59,296 nucleotides of DNA from Nostoc sp. CMAA1605 (GTDB lineage Bacteria; Cyanobacteriota; Cyanobacteriia; Cyanobacteriales; Nostocaceae): contig NZ_PJIZ01000039.1 in NCBI RefSeq assembly GCF_021596505.1, forward strand, positions 1 through 59,296, in the 5' to 3' direction. The position numbers and the translations under genes were made by a program. Shown here piece after piece: positions 25,620 through 33,446 of the stretch (its first letter is position 1; each line of letters starts with the position of its first letter). Under the pieces are notes generated by a model. That model did no database searches. It was given only the letters and a program-made list of their open reading frames with translations, and was not told where the DNA came from.

Positions 25620-28145
25620 TCATAAACCGAGCAGTTCGTCTAGTGGGATATTCCGTAAATCTGGGGGAATTACGGTTCTTAATACCGTAACTTTGTGACT
25701 TTCTTGTTGAGTAGCTCGATTGAGAGCGATCGCTTCTATACGGATCTCTAAACAGCCAAAGGGAATGTTTAAGGGAATCATGACTTCCATTCCCCCAGAG
25801 GAATTAGGTAGTAAATCTGTCAGTAAGTGAGGGCCATCCAGTAACCAGCGAGTTTGACAGTCTTCTACCCATAGCTTCACCACAACTTGTGGCGGAACTT
25901 TAGGTAATTCCACTCTTACCCTCACGGAATTACCAGCAATCAACTCGCCTTCCGGTACGTGAAGTTTCGGTACTGGTAAAGGCTTAATTGGTTCGTCACT
26001 CAAAGACGTAAAAATTGATAAACTCGCATTTGTGGGATTTTCGATGATCGAACTAGAGACGTTACTGAAATTGACTACGTCTTCACTGAAAATATCGTCA
26101 ACCACAATTTCTTGGTCTATCCAATTAACAGGTGTGTCAATAGCTACCGTCGGCTCGAACTGCGTCACAGTTACTAAATCTGTAGATTCTGGTTCATCTA
26201 CTGGATTCTCTATCTCTGGGACAGCTACAGTATCTATCAAAGTCACTTCACTGACAGCATCCCCACTTACTAGTGAAATCTCAGTGGTGTCTTCCACAGT
26301 GTTGACAGGCGGCTCATCATGTACACCTTCCTCATCCAGTACATCTTGATGGGGATATGGTAAATCAACAGGTTCGGGTAGGGAGTAGCCCTGACTTTGC
26401 ATCCACTTTCTGATTAGAGGTGATGAATGAGCAATTGTGACTTCTGGTGCATGATCTCTAAAATCATCGTCGGTTTCTGATGTAGATACTGGTTCCGGCT
26501 CAGAATGAGGATCAGAGACTACTTCCTCTGTGGATAAGTTTTCCTCTGTATATTTAGTATCTTCATTAATATCTTCTTGAGTATTTTCTAGTATATTTAA
26601 CTCTGCTGGTAATAGATTATGAGCTATTTGAGGTTCAGATATATCAGCAATTTCGTTATTTTCGGTGACGCTGGGAGTAGGAGAAGATTGCAGGGGTTTC
26701 AGGTAGGGAAAACTACTGCCCATTAACCGCGATCGCCGATTTTTGATCACCAGTTGTTCCAAGTTAATGGGAGCCGGATTCGTGGGGACTGTAATTTCAT
26801 CCTCAGTTAACTCAGGGGTTTCAGGAACAGATACTATTGCTGTCTCCATAACAGGCTGCATCTGATCTACTGCGATCGCATTATTTACTGGCTCAGGCAA
26901 TTTGGGTAACTGTAATCCCCGAACATCAGCTGTTTTTTTGGTAGATGTGGGTGCAACTGGCTGTGGTATGGGTGTACTTGGTAGTGGAGAAGTCACTAGA
27001 GATGGTTCTGTAGGTGAAGATTTCACCAAGTTGAACAGTTCTAAATCCAGGCTAATTGAGGGTTCAGGCGTAGGCGTGGGTGGTGTGCTAGCCTCAACCT
27101 TGGGTGAAGGAATGGTAACAGTCAGCAATTGAGTGACATCCGCCGTAATTGTGAAAGATTGGCTAGCTAAGAGAATTACCTCCCCACCATCTGTGAGAGA
27201 GCCATACAAACTAATATCAGCTAGTATCAGTTGTGATTCGCACTTAGCCGGGATATCAATCGCAGAACGTAAAGTCAAAGGTAGCAATTGATCAGCCAAA
27301 GATTGCCGGATTTGGGTCAAGATTTCTAGACTTTGGGGCGATCGCAATTCTGTCCTCAACTCCAAACCATAAAGACGATTAGGCAAGGATTTTTGATTTG
27401 TGGGATAATTTTCTGCTACCTCCACACGCCCATGAATTGTCAGAACGTGTCCCCAACGCGTCACATAAGTTTCCCGATCTAAAGTCAGAGCCAAAGGACA
27501 TTTCGGCTTTTCTAGAAGTAAAGCCTCATGTTTGACATCTTCTGCTAACGGATCAGAAGTTGGTAATGCTAAATCAATTAAATTCTGTAAAATCTGCTCT
27601 GCTGTTTCACCCTTTACCCACACAGGGCTAACAGGTTCATCAATTAGCACTTCTTGTTCAACATTCGTCGCTAAAAGGGTGCTGGGGTTGGCAACAGTGA
27701 TTTCTGTCAACCCATTCGTTTCTAAATTGATATTTGGTAAAGATTGCAGAGCATGAGGTGATTCTGTGACTGGCGCAACATTTGCGGTGTGGACTTCCTC
27801 AGACAATACCTGTAAATAAACACCACATTCCCAGGATTGCCCTAACATATCTGACATCAAATCCCCGAAACAGCGCAATTCCCAGATTCCTGGCTTGAGG
27901 TACGTAAAAGGAATCACCGCCATTAAACCATCAGCGTTAGTGCGCCTTAGCCGCTTCTGTACGCGCCGTTTAGGAGGTTTTTCTTGACGAGAAAAGTAAC
28001 TAATACGTACTTCCACATCTGTATTTGGCAGTTGTGATAGAGCCAAAACTCTATACCTACCTTCCAAAATATCCGTGCTTGGCGATTCTAGAGCTTGCCA
28101 TGAGCGATCGCCCTGTTTCTGAATCAGAAATTGCCAGTTTTCCAT
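25620..28145 (-). CDS. Large acidic low-complexity protein, sigF-linked
   Basis: I do not recognise a named family. The 841-residue protein begins with a conserved-looking block of about 110 residues ('ENWQFLIQKQGDRSWQALES', then beta-rich 'RYRVLALSQLPNTDVEVRIS'), which has several Trp and looks like a beta-sandwich adaptor. A second folded part lies near residues 215-350 ('PLALTLDRETYVTRWGHVLT'), then a long Pro/Thr/Glu/Val-rich disordered stretch (about 350-735), and a final beta-rich block 'LPVPKLHVPEGELIAGNSVR'. No signal peptide is seen. ATG at 28145 is preferred over the start at 28166. It follows sigF, a lipoprotein gene and an 81-residue gene on the same strand. Confidence 0.75.
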   Translation of the reverse strand: MENWQFLIQKQGDRSWQALESPSTDILEGRYRVLALSQLPNTDVEVRISYFSRQEKPPKRRVQKRLRRTNADGLMAVIPFTYLKPGIWELRCFGDLMSDMLGQSWECGVYLQVLSEEVHTANVAPVTESPHALQSLPNINLETNGLTEITVANPSTLLATNVEQEVLIDEPVSPVWVKGETAEQILQNLIDLALPTSDPLAEDVKHEALLLEKPKCPLALTLDRETYVTRWGHVLTIHGRVEVAENYPTNQKSLPNRLYGLELRTELRSPQSLEILTQIRQSLADQLLPLTLRSAIDIPAKCESQLILADISLYGSLTDGGEVILLASQSFTITADVTQLLTVTIPSPKVEASTPPTPTPEPSISLDLELFNLVKSSPTEPSLVTSPLPSTPIPQPVAPTSTKKTADVRGLQLPKLPEPVNNAIAVDQMQPVMETAIVSVPETPELTEDEITVPTNPAPINLEQLVIKNRRSRLMGSSFPYLKPLQSSPTPSVTENNEIADISEPQIAHNLLPAELNILENTQEDINEDTKYTEENLSTEEVVSDPHSEPEPVSTSETDDDFRDHAPEVTIAHSSPLIRKWMQSQGYSLPEPVDLPYPHQDVLDEEGVHDEPPVNTVEDTTEISLVSGDAVSEVTLIDTVAVPEIENPVDEPESTDLVTVTQFEPTVAIDTPVNWIDQEIVVDDIFSEDVVNFSNVSSSIIENPTNASLSIFTSLSDEPIKPLPVPKLHVPEGELIAGNSVRVRVELPKVPPQVVVKLWVEDCQTRWLLDGPHLLTDLLPNSSGGMEVMIPLNIPFGCLEIRIEAIALNRATQQESHKVTVLRTVIPPDLRNIPLDELLGL

Positions 28146-28620
28146 TGTGAGTGATGCCCAGACCAAAGAGCAGCTGAGAAATTTTTTGCATTATATTGCT
28201 AGCCAGTTTACCTCAGCAACTTTTAATTGCATCACTCAAATGTAATTTTTTGCTTTAGATAGTAATAGTATTGAGTTTGAAGACTAAAATATTGATTTAA
28301 ATATACTCAGTTATCAAAAGACCATAGTAAATTAATATGTACGTCTAATGTGAATTTAAATCAGGTAACTCCGTAGAAATTTGTAGGGGCGGGTTCACCA
28401 AGATCATCGTTAATTGTTCATGATATTTGATTAACCCGCCCCTACCGAGTCTCATTAGCTTCAAGCATAGCTATTTTTTTGATATAGAGGGCTTTCCTAA
28501 TTCACATCAGGCTTTATGTATAAAATTAGGCTCATGTATCTGAGCCAAATAAAAATTATCAGGATTGCTCAGATTCAGCCAATCCCGATTTTTTCCAAAA
28601 GACAGCTTTAACTCACAGCA
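28146..28620. other. Gene-free gap with a palindromic repeat
   Basis: About 470 bases upstream of the 841-residue protein. It contains the palindromic element at 28383-28445, AT-rich promoter-like sequence, and towards 28560-28600 a CAGGATTGCTCAGATT...AATCCCGATTTTTT segment that can act as terminator for the gene at 28621. No ORF. Confidence 0.5.
28383..28445. repeat. Palindromic mini-element with 13-bp inverted ends
   Basis: GTAGGGGCGGGTT (28383-28395) and its exact inverted copy AACCCGCCCCTAC (28433-28445) flank 37 AT-rich bases. This type of GGGGCGGGTT-ended repeat is common in gene gaps of Nostoc-type genomes. No ORF inside. Confidence 0.75.
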
Positions 28621-28866
28621 TCAAATAGCGTAGCGTTTTTGGTAGTAGGCTAATATTTGCTGTACACGTTGCCGACTTTCCTGATGCGAGTTTGCTGACC
28701 ACGAAATGTACAAGCCAGCAATTTGACTTTGCTGGTAGTCAAATTGATCAGCAGACTGAGGAATTAAACTCACTTCTACTCCCCTAACTTGACGAATATG
28801 AGCCGCTATCTCTCGATATACGGCTAATGGTAAACCAGCAAACTCTACTTTCTCTTGAGTCTCCAT
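28621..28866 (-). CDS. 81-residue protein of unknown function, sigF-linked
   Basis: This small soluble protein has a helix-strand pattern ('FAGLPLAVYREIAAHIRQVR', 'VEVSLIPQSADQFDYQQSQI', 'QESRQRVQQILAYYQKRYAI') and no known motif. It lies three bases downstream of the lipoprotein gene and shares its strand, so it is very likely co-transcribed with it. No signal peptide; cytoplasmic partner of the neighbouring envelope proteins is a guess. Confidence 0.75.
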   Translation of the reverse strand: METQEKVEFAGLPLAVYREIAAHIRQVRGVEVSLIPQSADQFDYQQSQIAGLYISWSANSHQESRQRVQQILAYYQKRYAI

Positions 28867-28869
28867 CCT

Positions 28870-29718
28870 TTACGAAGCTCCCACACTGACTGTATTTGAG
28901 GTAGGTGTGGTGAAAGAAACAGGATTTGTAGTTGATGATACTGTACCTGTTGGGGCTTCACCTACTGTTCTAGCTACCTCAATACCGTATTGTTCCAGAA
29001 TTACAATCGGATTGGAACCCTCATTCATTTCAATTCGTTTGACCAAAACCCCGTTCGCCAGTCTTTGTCCCGCTTCCACATAACGACTTGCTATTTCATT
29101 GGGGATTTTGATGATGGCTTGGGGGACTTTACCCACAATCACAACTCCAGTCACCATCACAGCCCTAGCTAAGTCAGGTTGTGCTTTTGGTGGTAGAACG
29201 GAAACTAAAGTGGAATTGGGAACTACCTGTGGCAGAACTTTCGGTAACACAGGAGTTAAGCTAGGTGGTTTAACAGCCCGTGCTAATTTGTTTTGATTAT
29301 TGGGCTTGGGCTGATTTTTGTTGGTCGTACTGCTGCTACCCTTTTGTGGCTTTACACCATTAGGTAAAGGGGGTAAAGAAGGTACTGCTTTGGGAGTTGT
29401 GGTTTGCGAACTTTCAACAGGAGTTGCTTGTCCAACAATTTGAGCAAAGGGGTCAATTCGCCCTTTAGAAAATACAACTATTCTTTCTGTGGCATTCGTG
29501 GGTTGAATAAGATTAGAATTCCCCGCAGCTGGCTTTGTTTGTGGCTGACCGGGAATTACAGGATTATTAAAAGATTCAGCTGCTGGTGGAGATTTAGCAA
29601 CAGGAGCTGGTGCTGCACTCGGAGTTGGATTAACAGCTTGTGGTGTTTGTTCTGAAGCGCACCCTGCGATCGCTACAGACATCATAGCTGCAACTACAAT
29701 TTTTGATCTTATGTCCAT
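28870..29718 (-). CDS. Pro-rich lipoprotein with a PilP/GspC-like C-terminus
   Basis: A lipoprotein signal is clear: 'MMSVAIAGCASEQ' with Cys at residue 20. After a Pro/Ala/Ser-rich linker there is 'RIVVFSKGRIDPFAQIVGQA', the 'R-x-DPF' motif found in PilP and related proteins of type IV pilus and type II secretion machines. The C-terminal 90 residues ('VMVTGVVIVGKVPQAIIKIP', 'AGQRLANGVLVKRIEMNEGS', 'IVILEQYGIEVARTVG') resemble the small beta-barrel HR domain of PilP/GspC. I infer a pilus-related or secretion-related inner-membrane component; sigF immediately upstream fits, since SigF controls pilin genes in another cyanobacterium. Confidence 0.7.
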   Translation of the reverse strand: MDIRSKIVVAAMMSVAIAGCASEQTPQAVNPTPSAAPAPVAKSPPAAESFNNPVIPGQPQTKPAAGNSNLIQPTNATERIVVFSKGRIDPFAQIVGQATPVESSQTTTPKAVPSLPPLPNGVKPQKGSSSTTNKNQPKPNNQNKLARAVKPPSLTPVLPKVLPQVVPNSTLVSVLPPKAQPDLARAVMVTGVVIVGKVPQAIIKIPNEIASRYVEAGQRLANGVLVKRIEMNEGSNPIVILEQYGIEVARTVGEAPTGTVSSTTNPVSFTTPTSNTVSVGAS

Positions 29719-29872
29719 TAGCTGTTCTCAAACGCTATAGGAAAATTGATAAACACTAACTCTGCTGATATTTCAGACAAAGTATCGTTATCTTTATAAC
29801 CTAACTTTTGGATTTTCAGGATTTTTTTTTACATTATTTTCTCAGTGGAAATACTGTTTAATCCCACCTGAA

Positions 29873-30649
29873 TTAATCATCGGCTGTACACATAAGATGC
29901 TTCAACAAATCCAGTCCTTTTTTGACTCTGCGAGAAACAGTAACCACACTAATGCCTAAATGTTCTGCTACTTGTTTTTGTGTCAAATCGTGGAGAAACA
30001 CACACTCTAAAACTTCACGGGTGCGCTGTTCTAATTGAAACAAAGCTTGTTGAAGACGAATTTGATCTTCTTGTGCTAGTTGAAAACTACGGTAGTGATG
30101 ATCAGGAACTAATTCTCCTAAACTTGTAGATCCTTCTTCACCATCTTGTACAGGAACATCTAAACTCAACGGCGCACGATTCACCCAAGCAAGTTTAATA
30201 TCTTGCCATTCTTCTAGGGAAATTTCCAATGCGTCCGCTAATTCCGCGTCAGTTGGTTGGCGATTGTACTTTACGCGTAAAGAACGGGAAATGCCTATGG
30301 CGCGTTGTTGTAATGCCAAGTACCGTCGAGGGATTCTAACTGTAACGCCTTTATCTCTGAGATAGTGTTGAATTTCACCACGAATATAGGGAATAGCAAA
30401 GGAACTAAAAGCGTGACCTTTGCTAATTTCAAATCTTTCAATCGCCCGAATTAAACCCAAACAACCAACCTGAACCAAATCATCATAATTTTCACGACAT
30501 TGATTCATCCAATAGTGAGCTTCTTTTCTCACTAGCCCAAAATTTAGCTGCACCAGTTGATTGCGAACAGTTTCGGAGCGAGATAGCTGATATTCTCGCA
30601 ACAACTGCCAAATTTCGCACTTTAGTTCATTGGTAGTTGAGGTAGGCAT
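29873..30649 (-). CDS. sigF: RNA polymerase sigma factor, SigF type (group 3)
   Basis: This 258-residue sigma factor has sigma regions 2, 3 and 4 but no region 1.1. Region 2 has 'LVQLNFGLVRKEAHYWMNQC', 'NYDDLVQVGCLGLIRAIERF' and 'AFSSFAIPYIRGEIQHYLRD', and region 4 has 'LTQKQVAEHLGISVVTVSRR', a helix-turn-helix. It matches the SigF/SigB-type group 3 sigma factors of cyanobacteria, which in Synechocystis control pilus genes and motility. No anti-sigma gene is visible nearby. The three genes downstream are on the same strand; the gap of about 150 bases allows separate or shared transcription. Confidence 0.9.
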   Translation of the reverse strand: MPTSTTNELKCEIWQLLREYQLSRSETVRNQLVQLNFGLVRKEAHYWMNQCRENYDDLVQVGCLGLIRAIERFEISKGHAFSSFAIPYIRGEIQHYLRDKGVTVRIPRRYLALQQRAIGISRSLRVKYNRQPTDAELADALEISLEEWQDIKLAWVNRAPLSLDVPVQDGEEGSTSLGELVPDHHYRSFQLAQEDQIRLQQALFQLEQRTREVLECVFLHDLTQKQVAEHLGISVVTVSRRVKKGLDLLKHLMCTADD

Positions 30650-31498
30650 AACACCGCAGTGATTAATTTAATCAAGAGACAACCAGAACTCATTTTTAAA
30701 TTTGGCTGTGATTGGGTGATATCAAAGCAAATGTCCTGCTATTAATGAGAGGACAAGTAAATAATTGTTGACAGATATTATTTTTTGAATGCAATGAAAT
30801 TAACAATCCAGCAAAATTAAAAGGAGTGAAAATTCTTTTGTATTGAGAACTCAAAGCTCAGAACTGACAATACTTGTGAGTAATAGATTCATCGCCTAGA
30901 AACTTTTTCTCCCATGACTTCTATAGCTACAAGTATGGTTAATTCTGAATTAGGGATTCTGAATTCTGAGTTTTTTTGTTTTGTATATTGATTTGGCGTT
31001 TTTGATGTAGGTTTGTTGCATCTACATACAGACAAAATATATAATTTTCGGTTACATTTAAAACCGAAATTGTACTTAATTTAGCTACTTAACAATAATT
31101 GTGGCTCTTGCAGAGACTTGGGTAGTTACTGAAGTTTAATTTTCAGTAAGGTTACGAAAGTATTGCAGAGTTATTTATCTGAACTTTAAACTTGAAAATT
31201 TTCTGGCTCGTAAATCAACATAGTTATCAAGCTGAAGAGCCACATTTAAGGGGTATTATTGGGTACTTATAAAGGAGCCGTAGTCTTCAATCAGATTAAG
31301 AAAACTTTACTTTTCGTCTCTTGGGTAAGATAGTTGTTGATCATCAAAGGTTAGACAGCCGCAGTAGAGGTGCGTCAGGACTACTCATACCAATTTTGGA
31401 TTTTGGATTCCAAGCCTGGATTCATAGCCTATTCCAGTTCGGCATCACAGAGGAAGAGTTCCAGAACTGACGGACGGATCACAATTGACGGTTGGTGC

Positions 31499-31544
31499 GT
31501 GACGCTATAAGTCTTATAACTACGTTCAAATTCTTTCACAGCGT
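31499..31544. repeat. Inverted repeat GCGTGACGC...GCGTCACAC
   Basis: A 9-base arm (8 of 9 paired) is repeated inverted with about 28 bases between the arms. It lies in the long gap between sigF and psbO and looks like a mini-element or hairpin. Confidence 0.5.
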
Positions 31545-31629
31545 CACACACCCGACATAAAAATATGCTATTTGCGTAAGTCCTAAGTTTATTTTCTGAA
31601 AATTCCTAAGTTAACAGTGTGAAGACAAA

Positions 31630-31656
31630 CAAAAAAGGGCTAATAGCCCTTTAAAG
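31630..31656 (-). terminator. psbO terminator hairpin
   Basis: On the minus strand AAAGGGCTA and TAGCCCTTT form a 9-bp stem, directly followed by TTTTG. It lies about 150 bases past the psbO stop codon. A second hairpin, CTAATG-CCCCTA/TAGGGG-CATTAG (31697-31731), is nearer the gene. Either could end the message. Confidence 0.75.
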
Positions 31657-31804
31657 GAAATATGAATTTTATGCTCATTATGATCTGAAATCATTTAACT
31701 AATGAACCCCTAATAAGTTAGGGGCATTAGTTAAACCTCTACAGGAGGTAAGCTAGACAAAATTTTGTCCTCAGTTTTGACAAGATTTGAGCAATCAAAA
31801 GCTT

Positions 31805-32638
31805 TTAGCCACGATTGGGTTCAACTCTGGCGTAAAACAGACCACGAATTTTGACTTCTTTGGGTTCAGCAGAGCCTAAATCGGTATCAGATGGCTGTTC
31901 ACTCTCGAAAGTACCAGCGATTTCACCACTAGAGCTATCAACTTTAGCTACTTGTAAGGAAATTTTACCTTTGAGAATTTCTGCACGCTTGACGTTGGCG
32001 CGGGTTAATTCTTCATCATCAGCTTGTGCTGGTAAAGCAACAGCATTGTCATAGCCGGTGACGATACCACGACCTTTGGGGTCAAGGAAAGCAGCACCAC
32101 GATAGGAAGGTACTTTAAAAGTTCCTTCAAAGTCTGTGGAAGTATTTACACTAGTTAAACCAGGTTGAGTTTGAGCAACTAGGTTCTTAATAGTGAATAG
32201 GAAGGGAACTCGCTCACCACCAGGTAATTGTACGGTAATGGCTTGGAAGTCAAGACCATCTTGTTCCTCAAAAGTCAAGCTGTTATCAGTGTTGATTTTC
32301 AGCGCACCGGAAACTTGATCAATGGTGGAAGTATATCTAGTCAACAATTTGCCAGCTACGAATTCTGCTGATTGACGTTTGTTAGCAGGCTCTTCTTTGA
32401 CAAAGAAATTGGTGGGTTCTAAGCAGAGTTCTTTGATGGCGTAGGACTGGCTAGAATCCAAGGGAATTGAACCACGGCTGGTTTCTGCAAGTTGAGGGCA
32501 TTTGTTAGCCAAGCCAGTGCCTCGAATTTGTTCGTAAGTCAGTATATCCCTACTGCTAGCAGCAGGCGCGTCACTACAAGCGGTGAGTAGCCCCAAGCAT
32601 ACAGCTAAGAATGCAGCAATTAAAGCTCGATACCTCAT
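31805..32638 (-). CDS. psbO: Photosystem II manganese-stabilizing protein PsbO
   Basis: PsbO is the 33-kDa extrinsic protein in the thylakoid lumen that stabilises the Mn4CaO5 cluster. Family motifs are present: 'LTYEQIRGTGLANKCPQL', two Cys of the structural disulfide ('KCPQL', 'IKELCLEPTNF'), 'GGERVPFLFTIKNLVAQTQP' and 'GTFKVPSYRGAAFLDPKGRG'. The signal peptide is unusual: 'AVCLGLLTACSDAPAAS' has a lipobox-like LTAC, so the protein might be lipid-anchored, while the normal mature start would be later. The ATG at 32638 is chosen over the upstream TTG at 32656. Single-gene transcription is likely. Confidence 0.96.
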   Translation of the reverse strand: MRYRALIAAFLAVCLGLLTACSDAPAASSRDILTYEQIRGTGLANKCPQLAETSRGSIPLDSSQSYAIKELCLEPTNFFVKEEPANKRQSAEFVAGKLLTRYTSTIDQVSGALKINTDNSLTFEEQDGLDFQAITVQLPGGERVPFLFTIKNLVAQTQPGLTSVNTSTDFEGTFKVPSYRGAAFLDPKGRGIVTGYDNAVALPAQADDEELTRANVKRAEILKGKISLQVAKVDSSSGEIAGTFESEQPSDTDLGSAEPKEVKIRGLFYARVEPNRG

Positions 32639-33021
32639 GGTCAACCTCAATGTCAAAAATTAGTATCTAAAGGGTTTGGGTGCATGGGTGAATACACCTT
32701 CAGATCGGGGCATAGTGCTTCAATGGCACGAAGATTGGCTTTAGCTTCGCGCTTGGCAAATGCTATGAACATTTGCGATGTCGCCCAAGTCGTTCTGTAA
32801 TATGTATGTATTACTATTACATACAGCCCATTGCTTTATAAGTAAATCAGCCAGATCATACGATTTTTTTTAACTCAAAATCAAAGCACTCTCATTTCAA
32901 ATAATTCGCTTGGATCGCATCTAGGTACGATAAAGTCCTTGTAAAACGTTACTGCTCACGGAATGAAAGCCAATAATCTTCGGTAAATTGAAGTAGATTT
33001 AGTTGTAATGAAGAGGGTGGG
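32639..33021. other. psbO promoter gap
   Basis: About 380 bases between psbO and the divergent gene at 33022. It contains a G/C-rich block with 'GCTTCGCGCTTGGC' near 32744 and an imperfect palindrome CTGTAATATGTATG...ATTACATACAG at 32795-32827. It should hold promoters for both genes. No ORF. Confidence 0.5.
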
Positions 33022-33378
33022 ATGAGCAAAAACAGTAGTTCTGACTCAGAAGAATTATCCGCACAACTACAAAAAATAGCAATTGTGGTACATGATGTGG
33101 CGCAAAGTTGTCAAGGAAATGTAACAGCTTTGTTGAAATTGTTACGTCAGCTGGAACAGTTGCATAGAGAAGTTAGAGATAGTTCTTTTCAGGAGAGTTT
33201 ACCGAACAACCGTCAGCAACTCTATGCACTGCTCAAGGATATTGAGTCAGAAGGTGGTTGGCCTTATATCGAACGGATGAGGCTGCAAGCCTTTTTACAA
33301 AATTTGTTACCGGAGGAGAATGATCACACAAGTGAATTAGAACCCTTTGATGAAATTTTAGATAGCGATCGCCCCTAA
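33022..33378 (+). CDS. Conserved-looking 118-residue helical protein
   Basis: I do not recognise a named family. The 118-residue soluble protein is helical and acidic at its C-terminus ('LEPFDEILDSDRP'). Residues 10-70 ('QLQKIAIVVHDVAQSCQGNV') and 73-95 ('YALLKDIESEGGWPYIERMR') look like paired helices. The ORF is clean with a GGGTGGG stretch before ATG. It is divergent from psbO and convergent with the STAND gene. Confidence 0.75.
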   Translation: MSKNSSSDSEELSAQLQKIAIVVHDVAQSCQGNVTALLKLLRQLEQLHREVRDSSFQESLPNNRQQLYALLKDIESEGGWPYIERMRLQAFLQNLLPEENDHTSELEPFDEILDSDRP

Positions 33379-33384
33379 TGCCAA

Positions 33385-33412
33385 TTTTGGATTTTGGATT
33401 TTGGATTTTGGA
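33385..33412. repeat. Heptanucleotide tandem repeat (TTTTGGA)x4
   Basis: Four perfect copies of a 7-base unit between the two convergent genes. A similar TTTTGGA pair occurs near 31393-31408 in the sigF-psbO gap. Confidence 0.9.
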
Positions 33413-33446
33413 TTAAAAGCCTAGATTCCCCGAAAATGATCAGCAT

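Larger units (their letters stand above)
30650..31804. other. Long gene-free gap between sigF and psbO
   Basis: About 1155 bases without a credible ORF, unusually long for this region. It must hold the sigF promoter (right end of the sigF gene) and the psbO terminator. Visible structures are the psbO hairpins at 31630-31656 and 31697-31731 and an inverted repeat GCGTGACGC...GCGTCACAC around 31499-31544 that looks like a mini-element. The middle (31250-31500) is less AT-rich than the rest. A non-coding RNA is possible but not shown. Confidence 0.5.

Noticed and set aside
26032..27756. Plus-strand ORFs rich in Ser/Thr/Val within the 841-residue gene
   Set aside because: Antisense shadows of a low-complexity coding region; no start signals and no family resemblance.
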